Below the pieces are notes generated by a model that was not told the origin of the DNA, did not search any database, and saw only the letters and a program-made list of their open reading frames with translations. A stretch of DNA of 64,000 nt, from positions 7,325 to 71,324 of the forward strand of contig MU839199.1 of assembly GCA_030685235.1 (NCBI GenBank), given 5' to 3'. How positions within the stretch are numbered: the first letter of the stretch is position 1; each line of letters opens with the position of its first letter. Positions 33,705 through 45,745 of this stretch are shown in pieces. Origin of the DNA: Copromyces sp. CBS 386.78 (taxonomy: Eukaryota > Ascomycota > Sordariomycetes > Sordariales > Sordariaceae). The position numbers and the translations under genes are program-made.

Positions 33705-36300
33705 ATGTCGTGCCCCCACGTCGGGTCCGCAAGTAGGTCTTGTTTACTGTTTGGATGCTTCTCGGAGCTCAGCTCCAGCTTCCATGATGGCGGTCCCGTA
33801 GCTTACTTAGCACTGAGCGTCTAGCTGACATCAAGTTTGACAGACCTCTCGAAGCCGTCGCCCACCGACAATGTCTACCGTGAGGATTGTACCCAATGCT
33901 TCGATTCTGTTGTCCGTACCCTACTGGCCATGTCTACTATATTCAACGTTACTGACCACATTTGTATGTACAGGACGACCCAGCTGGTCTGGATGTCTGC
34001 TTAAAGTGCTTCAACGGCGGCTGCGCTGGTGATCGGAACCATGCAAAGCTTCACTCCACCTCTCGAAACCACCCCCTCGTCCTCAACATTCGCCGAACCC
34101 GCAAGACTATCGAGCGCAATGAGCCTCCTCTCAAGATGTCCAAGCTCGCCATTGCCGCCGAGACCGAAAGCGATCGCTACGATACTACCCTCACAGTCAA
34201 GTGCTTGGAGTGCGGAATTGACAGCCTGGACAAGGAAGATGCCACCATCGCCCCCGTCATCGACGCCGTCCTCAAGGCCAACACGTTCTCGCGCAAGGAG
34301 GAGGTCAAGGCTTGGGAACAAGAGCTTACTTCTTGCCAACACATCTTGACTATGCAGCAAGGAGAGCCTCGCAAGATTGAGTCTCAGCATCTGGGCCATT
34401 GCTCCAAGTGCGACCTGAAGGAGAACCTTTGGTTGTGCTTGGAATGCGGAAACCTTGGCTGTGGCCGCGCCCAATTCGGCGGTGTTAGCGGAAACTCTCA
34501 CGGTCTGGCTCACGCGACTGAAACCAAGCACGGCGTCGCTGTCAAGCTCGGCTCAATTACCCCCGAGGGAACGGCTGACGTATACTGCTACAACTGCGAC
34601 GAAGAGCGCATCGACGACAACTTGGGCGCCCACCTGGCCAACTGGGGCATTATCCTTGCCGAGCGCGAAAAGACAGAAAAGAGCTTGACAGAGATGCAGA
34701 TCGAGCAGAACCTGCGATGGGAGTTTTCCATGACTACTGAGGACGGCAAGGAGTTGACGCCTATATTTGGCCCCGGCCTGACGGGTCTCAAGAACCTCGG
34801 AAACAGTTGCTACCTTGCTAGTATCCTACAGTGTCTGTACGACTTGCCATCTTTCCAGCAACGGTATTACGGCGACAAGCTTGGGCCTCTGCCCAGCGTC
34901 TCAGATCCCGCCCAAGACCTCGAAACACAACTTCGCAAGCTCGGTGACGGTCTACTCTCGGGCCGGTACTCCAAGTCAGACTCCGATGTCTTTGCCTCGG
35001 AGCACACTCCCAACGTCCCTCACCAAAAGGGTCTCCAGCCTTCCATGTTCAAGCATCTCATGGGTCGTGGCCATGAGGAGTTCTCGACCATGCGGCAGCA
35101 AGACGCCTTTGAGCTTTTGCAGCATCTGGTCAAGCTCATTACCAGATCCAAGCATCCAGCAGAGCTCGGTGATCCCACCCAGCCCATGCGCTTCGTCATG
35201 GAGCAGCGTCTGCAGTGCCTCAGCTGCAAGAAGGTCCGCTACAGCAGCAATGAGCAGGACAGCGTCTTCATTGATGTGCCCATGGAGAAGCTGCCACCTG
35301 CAGAGGAGGGCCAGGAGCCCAAGTACAAGCCTGTCACTCTCAAGCAGTGCCTTGATAATCTGACTGCCTCCGAGGTTGTCGAGTTGACCTGTGCAGCCTG
35401 CGGAAGCAAGGATGGCTTCACCAAGCGCCAGGCCTTCAAGACCTTCCCGGATGTTCTCGTTGTTAATGCTCGCAAGATGGCTGTTGTCAACTGGGTCCCC
35501 GTCAAGGTTGATGTTCCCGTCATTGTTGATGACGAGCCCTTTGATCTTGACGAATACCTTTCCAAGGGGCAGCAGCCTAACGAACAAGCCCTTCCTGAGG
35601 ATGAGTCTGCCAAGAACAAGGCTCCTGCTTTCGTCCCCAACCCAGAGGCGCTTGCCATGCTCGAGGCCATGGGATTCCCCAGGGTCCGGGGCGAGAAGGC
35701 GCTGCACGCCACGGGTAACTCTGATGCCAACGCTGCCATGGAGTGGCTCTTTGGTCACATGGACGACCCCGATATTGATGTGCCTTTGGACCTTGGTGCC
35801 AGCAGTGGTGGTGCGGCTTCGGGAGGTGCTGGCGCGGCTGATCCGGAGAAGTTGGCCATGCTTGAGTCGATGGGGCTGTCTGTACCGAGGGCTGTAAAGG
35901 CGTTGAAGGAGACGGGTGGTGATGTGGAGAGGGCCATTGAGTGGCTGTTCAGCCACCCTGATGATGATGGTGCGGATGCTGTTGAGGAGGAGGCACCGGC
36001 TGCCGATGCGGGACCGAAGAAGGAGGCGGGCAGCAGTGAGTTGCCGGCCAAGTTCCAATTGCAGTCGATTGTGTGCCACAAGGGAACGAGTATCCATGCT
36101 GGGTGAGTCGTTTACTATGCTGTCTCGGGCACAATAGCTTGCTAACCATGACGTATAGACACTACGTTGCCTTCATCTGTAAGAAGCTCAGCGAGGACGA
36201 GACCTCGTGGGTCCTCTTCAACGATGAGAAGGTGGTCAAGGTGGTGGATGTTGAGGAGATGAAGAAGACTGCCTATGTCTACTTCTTCACGCGGGTGTAA
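33705..36300 (+). CDS. ubp14: Ubiquitin carboxyl-terminal hydrolase, UBP14/USP5 type
   Basis: Deubiquitinase of the USP5/Ubp14 class, which disassembles unanchored polyubiquitin chains and so protects the proteasome from inhibition. Exons are 33705-33732, 33844-33911, 33974-36102 and 36159-36300, giving 788 aa. The short first exons encode SCPHV and the Cys pair of the variant N-terminal zinc finger, continuing to [12 protein letters not shown]. The ZnF-UBP domain follows (about 174-250: [18 protein letters not shown], then CGRAQFGG). The Cys box is [20 protein letters not shown] (catalytic Cys about 311). Two UBA domains start near 588 and 654 ([11 protein letters not shown] and [11 protein letters not shown]). 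The His box HAGHYVAF (His about 743) is split by the last intron. The exon 2 donor (GTCCGT) is non-consensus, so that boundary is least sure. Confidence 0.95.
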
Positions 36301-39300
36301 GCCATATGGGACAGCGAAGGAGTTGGTCTAGGTGGTATCGGAGTTGAGCGGGAATAAGGACATGTGTACATGCTTACATTAACGAAGATACGAATTCAAG
36401 GCATATATTATCTAGCCTGGCCCATCACTCTGCCCAAGGTACAGTAGCACGCGGTATTGTCTAGATGCAACCCCTGCGTACGTATAAACAGCCAAGGCGA
36501 GTGATGTCGAATGGACGGATGGCTACCATGCGGGTGCTGTATGGCAGTTGCCTAAAATGGATTGGTGAGGGGAACAAATGCCGGCATCGTGCAGCATGAA
36601 GACGACGTCCTTCAGCTCTCTTTTCTGTTCAATGGTGGTATTTGCCGATTGATGGAGGGACGGGACGGGAAACGGGAGGGACCGAAGCACGCGTCGGAAA
36701 TATTGCACGTGCTTCAAGACCTCATTCGTTCGTTCATCACTTTTTCGTTCTTCACCTTTTCCCATCTTTCTCTCTTCTTTTCCCACCTAGGGGAGATGGA
36801 CCTGGCCGCCAACTTGACGGGTTTCAACCCGTCAAGCGAATGTTTCGACGATTAACCCCTCCTCGTCGTCTCAGCCATTACGCCGAGTACTTGCAATTGA
36901 CTCGGTCCGTTCAAGCAAATGGAGCGTGGAAGTTGACCACAATATGATTGTGTACCTAACCCATGAACTCAGCGAGAAGTCCCGTCCCAGCACACGAGCA
37001 CATGGGGCGTCTCCACTCGCCATGTCGAATAATAATAATTCTTTCCGTGTTCAACGGGCCCGACGAGTCGGCTCCTCGTTGTCGTCCTAGGACAAAGCGC
37101 AGACACAAACGAACATGACCTTGGGCTATGTTATGTCTCTCGATTTCTCATCCGGTGAGCCGAACAGGAGGATACGAACCAGAAACTCAGCCCCAATCCT
37201 CAACGGCACCGAACTTTGTTGAGCTTTCCTCTAGCTCTATTCTAGGCAACAACACCACCTTTCAATCTCTTTTTCTCAACGACTATCACATGTCAAAAAG
37301 ACTCAGTCAGTCAGGCCAACTCAAATTTGTCATAGTCTACAATTGTTCCTGACATTGATTGATAAACTAGTCTAGTCCCATGCATCCCCTTTCCTTCCCA
37401 TACATAAAAAAACGAGGATTATCCCCGACCGTGAAAAGGTTCTCGTTCGCTGGTTTGGTAATGGTCGCCGGTTTACGAAGCCGTTCAAGCCGGTTCCTAG
37501 CTTTGCGAAACCTGGTTCTCCACAAAGTTTCCGCAAAGTTCCATAAAAAGTGGACAAAATGGGGGAAGTGGCTAGGAATCGGTGGAGGCCCAAAGGGCTT
37601 GTCGATTTCTCCGTGACCCCGAACGAGATTGTGGGCAAATTCTCGGAAAACGGAAAACGGAAAAGTCGAGTCAAGCAGATGGCAGATTCGCAGATTCGCA
37701 AGCAGATTCGCAAGCAGAGATGGATGAGGATGATGATGGAGCTCCCCGCTGTTGTTTGTTTCGAAAAACTTTGGGGTCGGTGGACGGTGAGGGTTCTTTT
37801 CGGTTTCTCGATATTTCATGAGTTGCATGGAAACGGAAACGCAGAATGGCCAAGGTAATGAAATTCTAGACAATTCTTTTCCTTCTTCTTCTTCTGTGAG
37901 GGAGGAGGCCTGATTCACCAAACAGAGTAGCACAGCGGTTACAGCGGTTACAGCGCTTTTATTAAAATGCCCGCCTGCATTCAACGGGACGGACCAAGAA
38001 GAGTTCAAGAGCCATGTGGAACGGAACAAAAAGCATGACCAAAAAAAAAAGGAAAAAAAAAATATAAAAAAAATAACATGCTGGTCTTGGTGGCGATGGA
38101 TGGATGCCTAATTAAGTAGCAAGCACGTGCTCAGATAACGATGCTTGGAGACGGGAATGTGACACCACACCACACCAAATCACGGAATGGGAAATCGAAA
38201 AAACTCTGCAAGTTGTGCAACATCAGAAAAGGGGGGTTTGTTTCTCGGCCGAGACAGAAGACACAAATGAGACCGGACCGCGGGAGTGAAAAGCCGTTAT
38301 TGCAGTCAGAGGCAGTGTCTCGCGCGAAAGAACTGAAGTGGAAGCTCCCAACAACGAAGCAGAGTGGAAAAAAAAAAAAAAAAAAAAAAAAAAAAGAAAT
38401 TTGGGAAAGAAAAGAATCCGGAACCCGCGATGTGATCGCACGAATTATTACCAAAAGCAGCTGCTTGGCTGTTCGTGTCGAGTCGTGTGCTTGGCAAATC
38501 AGCCCTGTTATCTTGTTAGGCCCCATGCGGAATAGCATCACATGCGTGCGATGCTGGTGATGGTATCGGCCCACCGGGGGGCACCGGGGGATATGGGCAG
38601 AATGGGGGACAACCGGTTGTTAAATTTCTGGCCTTCAAGCAGGACGGGAGGTTCTCACAGTCACACTGGACCCGATATCGCCAAGATGAGATGGAGTTCA
38701 ACATTGCCATCCCTCTGGCTGGGTGTTGTAGGACTGACGTATGGGGGGGCAAAAGAAAAGACGTCAAATCATGGCAAAAAAGGTTACAAAACAAAAGGGA
38801 CAGGGCTCGCCAGGGGTCGACTGCAGTAGTGTACATATACAGTAACACTACACACGCACAGCAACCTGGTGGGGGGCGGAATAAATGCATAGAAAAGGTT
38901 AAAGCAGAGAAAATGGACGGGATGTTATGGGGTGAGAAACGACAAGATACCCCACAGATTGCAAGAAGATTCTATTTACGCCAAGGGAAAGTGCCCGGAA
39001 GCTGAAGAACAGAAGAAGGGCTAAACAGGGGGGCAATGCAAGGCACACGCGAGTGGAGGGTCACTGCAGGCGTATGGGCCCTGTATGTAAGCGGCACCCG
39101 ACAGCACGGACAAAATAAATGTTTGGGAAGGCCCGTCACCCATCCGTCTCATCTTCGATCCCGTCTCAATCCTGATCTCCCTTCATCCCGACCTCAGACG
39201 ACCTCCCATTGGCAATCCCTATCCGGCCTCTCTGGGAGACCCTTGACGGTGACAAAGTCGTACTGCCAATCGACGACGACGACAACAACCCATTAATCAT

Positions 39301-39445
39301 CCGGCCGGCATTGACGGGAATCCAGTGTCCGACTCAGTGTGCGACCTGCAACATCTGCCTACTTTGACGTCACAGGAGACATCCCATTTCCCGTCCCGTC
39401 CCGTCCCGTCCGCCGTTGCAGCTAGCTCCCACACCCACACCGGAC
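36301..39445. other. 3.1-kb intergenic region
   Basis: No supported gene. It contains a perfect 11-bp inverted repeat (36813-36836), a short tandem repeat of CAGATTCGCAAG-type units (about 37680-37716), a doubled CAGCGGTTA (about 37931-37950), a 28-nt poly(A) run (38368-38395) and GTCCC units (39391-39411). The right end is presumably the permease promoter and leader. The minus-strand frame at 37367-38029 lacks family resemblance. Confidence 0.5.
36813..36836. repeat. Perfect inverted repeat, 11-bp arms, 2-nt spacer
   Basis: CTTGACGGGTT and AACCCGTCAAG are separated by TC. The dyad lies about 510 nt downstream of the ubp14 stop, in non-coding DNA. It could be a dimeric factor site or a hairpin in an untranslated region; no function is known. 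Confidence 0.7.
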
Positions 39446-41286
39446 ATGAGTACAACGGCCGCCAAGGCAAGCGGCAGCTATGTCGCCGGGCCTTTGCCTA
39501 CCGACCTTCTGCGGCCGCGCAGCCCCGACCTCGGTGGTGAGACAGCCTCAGCCAGCGATGGCGATGACCTCCTCAACGCCCTCGGCTACAAGGCCGAGCT
39601 GACGCGCACCCGCTCAACATGGCACGTGGCCTTCATGTCCTTCGTGCTGGCCTCGATCCCCTACGGTCTGGCCACCACCATGTACTACCCGCTGCAGAAC
39701 GGCGGTCCGGTCGTGGTCATCTGGGGCTGGGTCCTTATCTCGGCCATCATCCTCTGCGTTGCTTCTTCTCTCGGCGAAATCACCTCTGTCTATCCCACCG
39801 CCGGCGGCGTCTACTACCAGACCTTCATGATTGCCCCGGCCAAATATCGGAGAGTGTCGGCGTACATTTGCGGATGGGCCTATGTCGCCGGCAACATCAC
39901 CATTACCCTGGCTGTCAACTTTGGTACTGCTCTGTTTTTCGTCGCTTGTGTCAATGTCTTCCAGAATGAGGACGGCACCGATATCTGGCAGGCTGAGACG
40001 TATCAGATCTTTTTGATTTTTTTGGCCATCACTTTTTTGTGTAACGCCATTTCGGCCCTGGGTAACAAGATTTTGCCTCTTTTGGATGTAAGTTTTGCTT
40101 GCCGTCCTTCTCCTCTTCGTTCAAACAGTGCCTTGATTTCTCTAACATAAATATGCAGACCTTTGCCGTCGTCTGGACCTTCGTCGGCCTTATCTGCATC
40201 CTCGTCACCATCCTCGTCGTCGCCAAGGAAGGCCGTCGCTCGGGCGCCTACGTCTTCGGCCACTTCGAACCCACCTCGGGCTGGCCCAAGGGCTGGGCCT
40301 TCTGCGTCGGTCTCCTGCACGCCGGCTACGCCACCTCTTCTACCGGCATGATCATCTCCATGTGCGAGGAAGTCCAGCGCCCCGCCACCCAGGTGCCCAA
40401 GGCCATGGTCATGACCATCGTCATCAACGCCATCGGCGGCCTGGTCTTCATGATCCCCCTCATGTTTGTCCTTCCCGACATCGCCATGCTCGTGGCGATC
40501 CCATCCGGCCAGCCCGTCCCCACCATTTTGAGATCAGCAGTCGGTTCCTCCGTCGGAGCCATCTGCTTGCTTATTCCCCTCATGGTCCTCGGTATCCTCT
40601 GCGGCACCGCCTGCACCACCGCCGCCTCGCGCTGCACTTGGGCCTTCGCTCGCGACGGTGCCATTCCCGGCGCCAAGTGGTGGAAGCAGGTGCACACGGG
40701 TCTGGACTTGCCGCTCAACGCCATGATGTTGTCCATGGTCATCCAGATTCTGTTGGGTGTCATTTACTTTGGTTCGTCGGCGGCCTTCAACGCCTTCAGC
40801 GGTGTGGGTGTCATTTGCTTGACCATTTCGTACGCGGTGCCGATTGCCGTGTCCATGATTGAGAAGCGGAAGCATGTCATGGGTGCCAAGTTTCCGTTGG
40901 GCAAGTTGGGCTGGTTTTGCAATGCTGTTGCTTTGGGTAGGTTTCCCCCCCCTATTGTCCCTCAGTTTCGGTCTGTTTTTTCGGTCTGTTTTTCCGTCTG
41001 TTTACTAATAATTATGTGTGACAAAACAACAGCCTGGTCCTTCTTCGCAGTCCCCCTCTTCTGCATGCCCGCCTACCTCCCCGTCACCGCCGGAACCGTC
41101 AACTACGCCCCCGTCGTCTTTGTCGGTTTCACCTCCATCTCGCTGGCCTGGTACATCACCTGGGGCCACAAGAACTATGCCGGTCCGCCTACGGAGCAGA
41201 TTGGCGAGGATGTGGCTCCTATTACTACTACTGCCGGTGATGTGAAGAAGCCAGTGCCGGTGGAGGCTTTGGGGAAAACGGACTGA
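39446..41286 (+). CDS. APC-superfamily permease (GABA/choline/amino-acid type)
   Basis: Plasma- or organelle-membrane permease of the fungal UGA4/HNM1-like branch of the amino acid-polyamine-organocation superfamily. Exons are 39446-40087, 40159-40936 and 41033-41286, giving 557 aa. A hydrophilic N-terminus (about 65 residues, with LLNALGYKAELTR) leads into helices. The first transmembrane region reads FVLASIPYGLATTMYYPLQN. Next comes SSLGEITSVYPTAGGVYYQT, the family's typical GE..S..P..GG.Y segment. About 12 hydrophobic segments are visible, including GMIISMCEEVQRPATQVPKA, the conserved loop of this subfamily. The tail is short and hydrophilic. Both introns keep frame. Substrate cannot be fixed from sequence alone: GABA, choline and other amino acids are all possible. 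Confidence 0.9.
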
Positions 41287-43014
41287 GGAGGTGAAGAGGC
41301 TACCTACCGTTCCCCTATCAACTAGGGTGAAAGAAAAAGAACGGAGCCAAGTATAGATGTGTTTCATGTTTAAATAGAATATGATTATTTTGGATATTTG
41401 GATATATAAAAAGGGAAGATGGTAATGTTAATGATTTGGATATACCTGTTGAGTATGCTTTGTGTATTCTTATGGTGCACGGTGCACGAGAGCGTAGAGT
41501 GGTGAGTAATGAGGAGGTGTTCGATGGAGGAAAAGCATTTGTCAGGGAAGGTTGGTGTCCAAACACGCTACATGTCTTGATGCGCTCGGCATTAGACTTA
41601 GGTACCTACCTACGCACCCAACAGTCAGAAGTCACATATGGATGGATGCCTAGACGGATGTGCGAAAAGATGAGGTAAATACCGGGGATAGGGGTAGACG
41701 TTGGGACGAGACTAAGGAGGTAGGGTAGGGTAGGTAGAAAAACTAAGGTAGATAGATACCCCATCGATATAGAAATGGCAATGTGAATGAGCATATAATA
41801 TAACCAAAGCTGGTCCTCGATAGAGGTACGTTCGTTGTTGGGGCCGTGATCATGATTACCTTACCTATGATGAAGTATTCGGCACCGGTCCGGTCCGGTC
41901 AAGCTGCTTGCTTGCTTCATCAATGTCAATACTGCTGCCATTGTTGTTCGTTGTCCCTTTAAAACACCAACCAACTCCTTGCTACCTACCTACGCTACTT
42001 GGTCGAGCGTCTCCTCATTGCCCATCCATAGGTAGGTATCCAGCGGGACGGGACTGACTGAGTAATAGTGTAATACCAAAGTCACAATATTTACCTGATT
42101 AGGTACGGACGGCTTCTTGCCAGAAAGCTTGCGTGACTAAGGTACCTTACCCAAGGTACTCATTCATACCATATAAGACGCTGGCTGCGTGACTTCCATG
42201 ACTTCCATGAGCCGTTCATTGGAAGCAGAACCCGACATATCCAAGGTAAGGCTGGTTAGTACTTTATAAAAATTATATAATACTCTTATCGGGGAATCAT
42301 CGATGCAAATCAGTGTATATGTTTATCGATCCATGCACCTCACCTTCGAAACACTGCGGAGTTTCTTCGCGATCAAAGCTGGCTGGCTGAGACTCGATTT
42401 ATCTGAGAGGGGCGTTCGAATTGGACACCAGACCCCAAACTTGGGTAGGTACGTCCTTGAGTATGTTACAACAAATGCAAATGAGATCCAGCAAGATTGG
42501 GAGTTACCGTAGTTAAGTAAACGTTGACCTCTGATGAATGACCAAGTGACATTATGTGGGAATGGGCAATTGAAGAGTCTGACCTCTCTGATTTTGTATA
42601 GTGCGAGCTTGTCCCTGGTCGTTGATAACGCCGAAGATGCCAAGAACTCGGCGTCTGTGGTGTTCCGAGCACCGGGTGGAAAGGCCAAAACACCAGGGGC
42701 CCGGGCCCGGGCGTCCCGTCACAGCTTCCCCACAATCTTGAACGCCTGAACGCCCAAAAGCTTAATTCCACCTTTCAACTTTCGACATTTGTCAGCTTAG
42801 TACTCCATATGGACCATGACCGATTAAGTAAGCTTATAAACACACGTGCAAGTTTGGTTACGGAACTGCCGCTATTGCTTGGACGAGTTGGGGTACGATC
42901 TGCTCGAATCCGAGAGTATCAGTGAATGAGTTGGCGTTTTGGTTTCGAACACCGTGGAAGCTAGGTATGGTTGTGCAAATGGGATAGATTGACATAACGC
43001 CGAATCTCATTACA
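41287..43014. other. Intergenic region
   Basis: No gene seen. It carries many short CTACCTACC/GGTAGGTA words, a direct repeat of GACTTCCAT near 42190-42210, and CCGGTCCGGTC near 41887-41897. Confidence 0.5.
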
Positions 43015-43023
43015 TATATAAAG
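43015..43023 (+). promoter_or_regulatory. TATA box of the GST gene
   Basis: TATATAAAG lies 108 nt upstream of the start codon. A pyrimidine-rich leader (about 43060-43078) follows, and a CTCACG context precedes the ATG. Confidence 0.6.
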
Positions 43024-43122
43024 TCCCAAGGACCATCCTCCTTGTTCTAGTACTTTACCTTTTTTCTTTTTCTCTCCATAGACATCTTCACTCAACACCA
43101 ACCCACCATATAATCACTCACG

Positions 43123-43839
43123 ATGGCGTCCCCCCTCAAGCCCATCAAGCTCTACGGCCACACCGGCCCCAACCCACCCAAGGTATACATGCTCCTCACC
43201 GAGCTCGGCCTCCCCTTCGACCTCGACATGATCCAAGTCTCGGAAGCCAAGCGCCCGGACTTTGTCGCCAACGTCAACCCCAACGGCCGCCTCCCCGCCA
43301 TCCAAGACCCCAACACGGGCCTCACCCTCTGGGAGTCCGGCGCCATCCTGGAATACCTCACCGAGACCTACGACAAGTCGCACACCTTGTCCTTCCCCGC
43401 CGGCACCAACGACTTCTACCTCGCCCGCCAATGGCTCTACTTCCAGACCACGGGCCAAGGCCCCTACTTCGGCCAGTCGGTCTGGTTCAAGAAGTACCAC
43501 GCCGAGCCGGTCCCCAGCGCGGTGGAGAGATATGTCAAGGAGGTCAACCGTGTTACGGGCGTCATTGAGAAGCACTTGCAGAGCCAGAAGGAGAAGTACG
43601 GCACCGAGGAACCCTGGTTTGTGGGGAATAAGTTCTCTTATGTCGATATCGCGTTTGTGCCCTGGCAGCAGTGCATGCATTTGCTTTTGGACAAGGAGGA
43701 GTATGACGAGGAGAAGTACCCGCTTGTTCGCGGGTGGATGGAGAGAATGAGAGGCAGGGAGACGGTTAAGGACGCGTTGGATGTCATGTTTACTGGGAGG
43801 AAGAAGGAGGGGGAGGAGGAGGAGGAGAAGAAGGAGTAA
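43123..43839 (+). CDS. Glutathione S-transferase, Ure2p/GTT-like
   Basis: Single-exon 238-aa cytosolic glutathione transferase. Residues 6-90 form the thioredoxin-like domain: KLYGHTGPNPPKVYMLLTEL, then NPNGRLPAIQDPNTGLTLWE and the glutathione-binding ESGAI motif. The C-terminal helical domain includes WLYFQTTGQGPYFGQSVWF, a stretch typical of the fungal Ure2p-like class, and the N-capping-like SYVDIAFVPW segment near 170-180. The tail ends in Glu/Lys runs. Members detoxify electrophiles or reduce peroxides; the Asn/Gln-rich prion domain of yeast Ure2 is absent. The gene has its own TATA box and appears monocistronic. Confidence 0.93.
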   Translation: MASPLKPIKLYGHTGPNPPKVYMLLTELGLPFDLDMIQVSEAKRPDFVANVNPNGRLPAIQDPNTGLTLWESGAILEYLTETYDKSHTLSFPAGTNDFYLARQWLYFQTTGQGPYFGQSVWFKKYHAEPVPSAVERYVKEVNRVTGVIEKHLQSQKEKYGTEEPWFVGNKFSYVDIAFVPWQQCMHLLLDKEEYDEEKYPLVRGWMERMRGRETVKDALDVMFTGRKKEGEEEEEKKE

Positions 43840-44266
43840 GGTGGTGTACTTGTATTTTTGAGCGGAGCTTGATGGATAGCATCCATATTGCAGAGAATTG
43901 AGTTTGAATAGCACCAGTTTTGCTCAAGATCAAGTAGCTGGAGGGATTGACGACATTCGAGTTGACGCAGAAACCAAATGTGACTTGTGTGTTTATATAG
44001 TGTAGAGTTGAAACATTTACTGCTGGAGTTGCCTGCCGGGACCGTCCTCTAGCGGTAAAACCTCGGGTCTTGGCACTGCCCCTCCAAAGGAAGTTCACGC
44101 CAAGTCCACTGTTTGAGCTCCCTGACAACGGGCAAACGCGCCAAAGTAAACAATCCCACCAGCCAAGCCATTCCCGGTCCATCTTCCTGTCATCGCCATC
44201 TTCAACACCGTCACGGTCCCCAATTGCCCGAAACAGTTGTCACCCGTATTCATCCCAAGCGTCAAA
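43840..44266. other. Intergenic region, GST to mad2
   Basis: No gene seen. A CTCTAGCGGTAAAAC word near 44050 resembles a tRNA D-arm, but the rest does not fold as a tRNA. Confidence 0.5.
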
Positions 44267-45190
44267 ATGTCTTCCAAGGCCCCCGAAAAAGAAAAGGACA
44301 AGGACAAGTCCAAGGTGCACCGGCTGTCGCTCAAGGGAAGCGCAAAGCTCGTTGCCGAGTTTGTAAGTCATTCGTAGCTCCCCATCTCCTCTGTCAATGC
44401 AATCGCATAACTAACAATAGCCCAATCCTGGCAGTTCCAATACTCGATCCACACCATTCTGTATGCCACTCATCGAACGACCTTCGGAGCCCTGTTGTGT
44501 CCAACTAACCCGTCGCAACCACAGTTTCCAACGAGGCGTCTACCCAGCCGAAGACTTCACCACCGTCAAGAAGTATGGCCTGAACATGCTCGTCTCGGCC
44601 GACGACCAGGTCCGTGCCTACATCAAGAAGATCATGTCCCAGCTGGACAAGTGGATGGTGGGCGGCAAGATCTCCAAGCTGGTCATTGTGATTACCGACA
44701 AGGACACGGGCGAGCACGTCGAGAGGTGGCAGTTTGACGTCAGTACTTTCTTTCTCTCCTTCAGCCTGATCTTAGCTTACCTATGGTCTACTTACAGGTC
44801 CAAATATTCTCCAAAGCCGCCCAACCCAAATCCACCGACGACAACAACAACCAAACCCAAACCCCCAACGAAAACACTGCTGCTGCTGCCTCCTCCAACA
44901 CCGCCTCAGCTCCCGCACCACCCCCACTCGACAAGACCGAACCCGAGATCCAAGCCGAGATCGCCGCCATCTTCCGCCAAATCACCGCCTCCGTCACCTT
45001 CCTGCCCCAGCTCACCGGCGACTGCACCTTCAACGTGCTCGTCTACGCCGACGCCGACAGCGACGTGCCCGTCGAATGGGGTGATAGCGATGCCAAGGAG
45101 ATTGTCAACGGCGAGCGCGTGCAGTTGAGGGGGTTCAGCACGACGAATCACCGGGTTGATACTCTTGTGAGCTATCGCTTGGCGGATTAA
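44267..45190 (+). CDS. mad2: Spindle assembly checkpoint protein MAD2 (HORMA domain)
   Basis: HORMA-domain checkpoint protein that binds Mad1 and Cdc20 to delay anaphase until kinetochores attach. Exons are 44267-44362, 44435-44460 (a 26-nt micro-exon), 44525-44738 and 44798-45190, giving 242 aa. After a lysine-rich start comes HRLSLKGSAKLVAEFFQYS, then LFQRGVYPAEDFTTVKKYGL, both diagnostic of MAD2. VERWQFD and the C-terminal safety-belt region (VQLRGFSTTNHRVDTLVSYR) follow. An Asn/Thr/Ala/Pro-rich insertion at about residues 121-149 makes it longer than the usual 200-210 aa. All four joins preserve frame, and the micro-exon supplies FQYSIHTI, which the family requires. Confidence 0.95.
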
Positions 45191-45579
45191 GAAAAGTTTG
45201 AGTGGTGAGTGGCTCCAGTCGCTGACGATGGAGGCATTGTAATGAATAATGTGTATTTTCCGACGTGTGTTCTGATCTTGGCGAGGGAAATGGATGGATA
45301 GCGGTAGTAGGTATTCGCGCATATGGGCTTTTGTTCATCTTGATTGGCATTTTTTGCTGGCGGCATGGGAGTTTTCCGCGGATAGGCAGGCGTTGGAGTT
45401 GGAGTTCGAACTTGGAAGGGACGGAGCAGGTTATGATATCAGGGATGAATTTACTGTTGTTTACTTTTGTTTTCAGCCCCCTTTGTGTCTGTTCCGTTAC
45501 GAGGGTTCTTGGAAGGTTTCTCAATGCTAACCCGTTTTCCGACACCCGATTCACACTTGTTGCTTAGACTTGTATGGAG
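45191..45579. other. mad2 3' flank
   Basis: No gene seen. It presumably includes the mad2 3' untranslated region. Confidence 0.55.
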
Positions 45580-45745
45580 CATAGCAGCAAGGACAAGAGG
45601 GACAACAGCGCCGAGGCCGCCAGCAACGAGGCTGCCAGCAGAAGAGTCCTCAGCGTTGGTGGAGGTACCTAGGGGCAGCAGCACCAGAGGAAGTAGCGGT
45701 GGCCTTGCCCTCACCCTTGGTGGTGCTGGCAGCGACCGACACTGA
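45580..45745 (-). pseudogene. Relic of a GPI-anchored wall protein C-terminus
   Basis: Read on the minus strand, the sequence gives Ser/Thr/Ala-rich text (SVAASTTKGEGKATATSSG, then AAAP). After a one-base frame change near 45665-45675 it continues with NAEDSSAGSLVAGGLGAVV and a hydrophobic end (PLVLAAML). That is the usual layout of a GPI-attachment tail in fungal wall proteins. No N-terminal part, signal peptide or Cys-rich domain is found upstream on that strand. It is therefore probably a truncated, frameshifted gene copy. No stop immediately follows the hydrophobic tail, another sign of decay. Confidence 0.5.

Noticed and set aside
37367..38029. 220-codon minus frame
   Set aside because: No recognisable domain; the sequence is dominated by small local repeats.
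44040..44110. tRNA-like words (CTCTAGCGGTAAAAC) between GST and mad2
   Set aside because: No T-arm GTTCRA consensus, no plausible acceptor stem and no closing cloverleaf.
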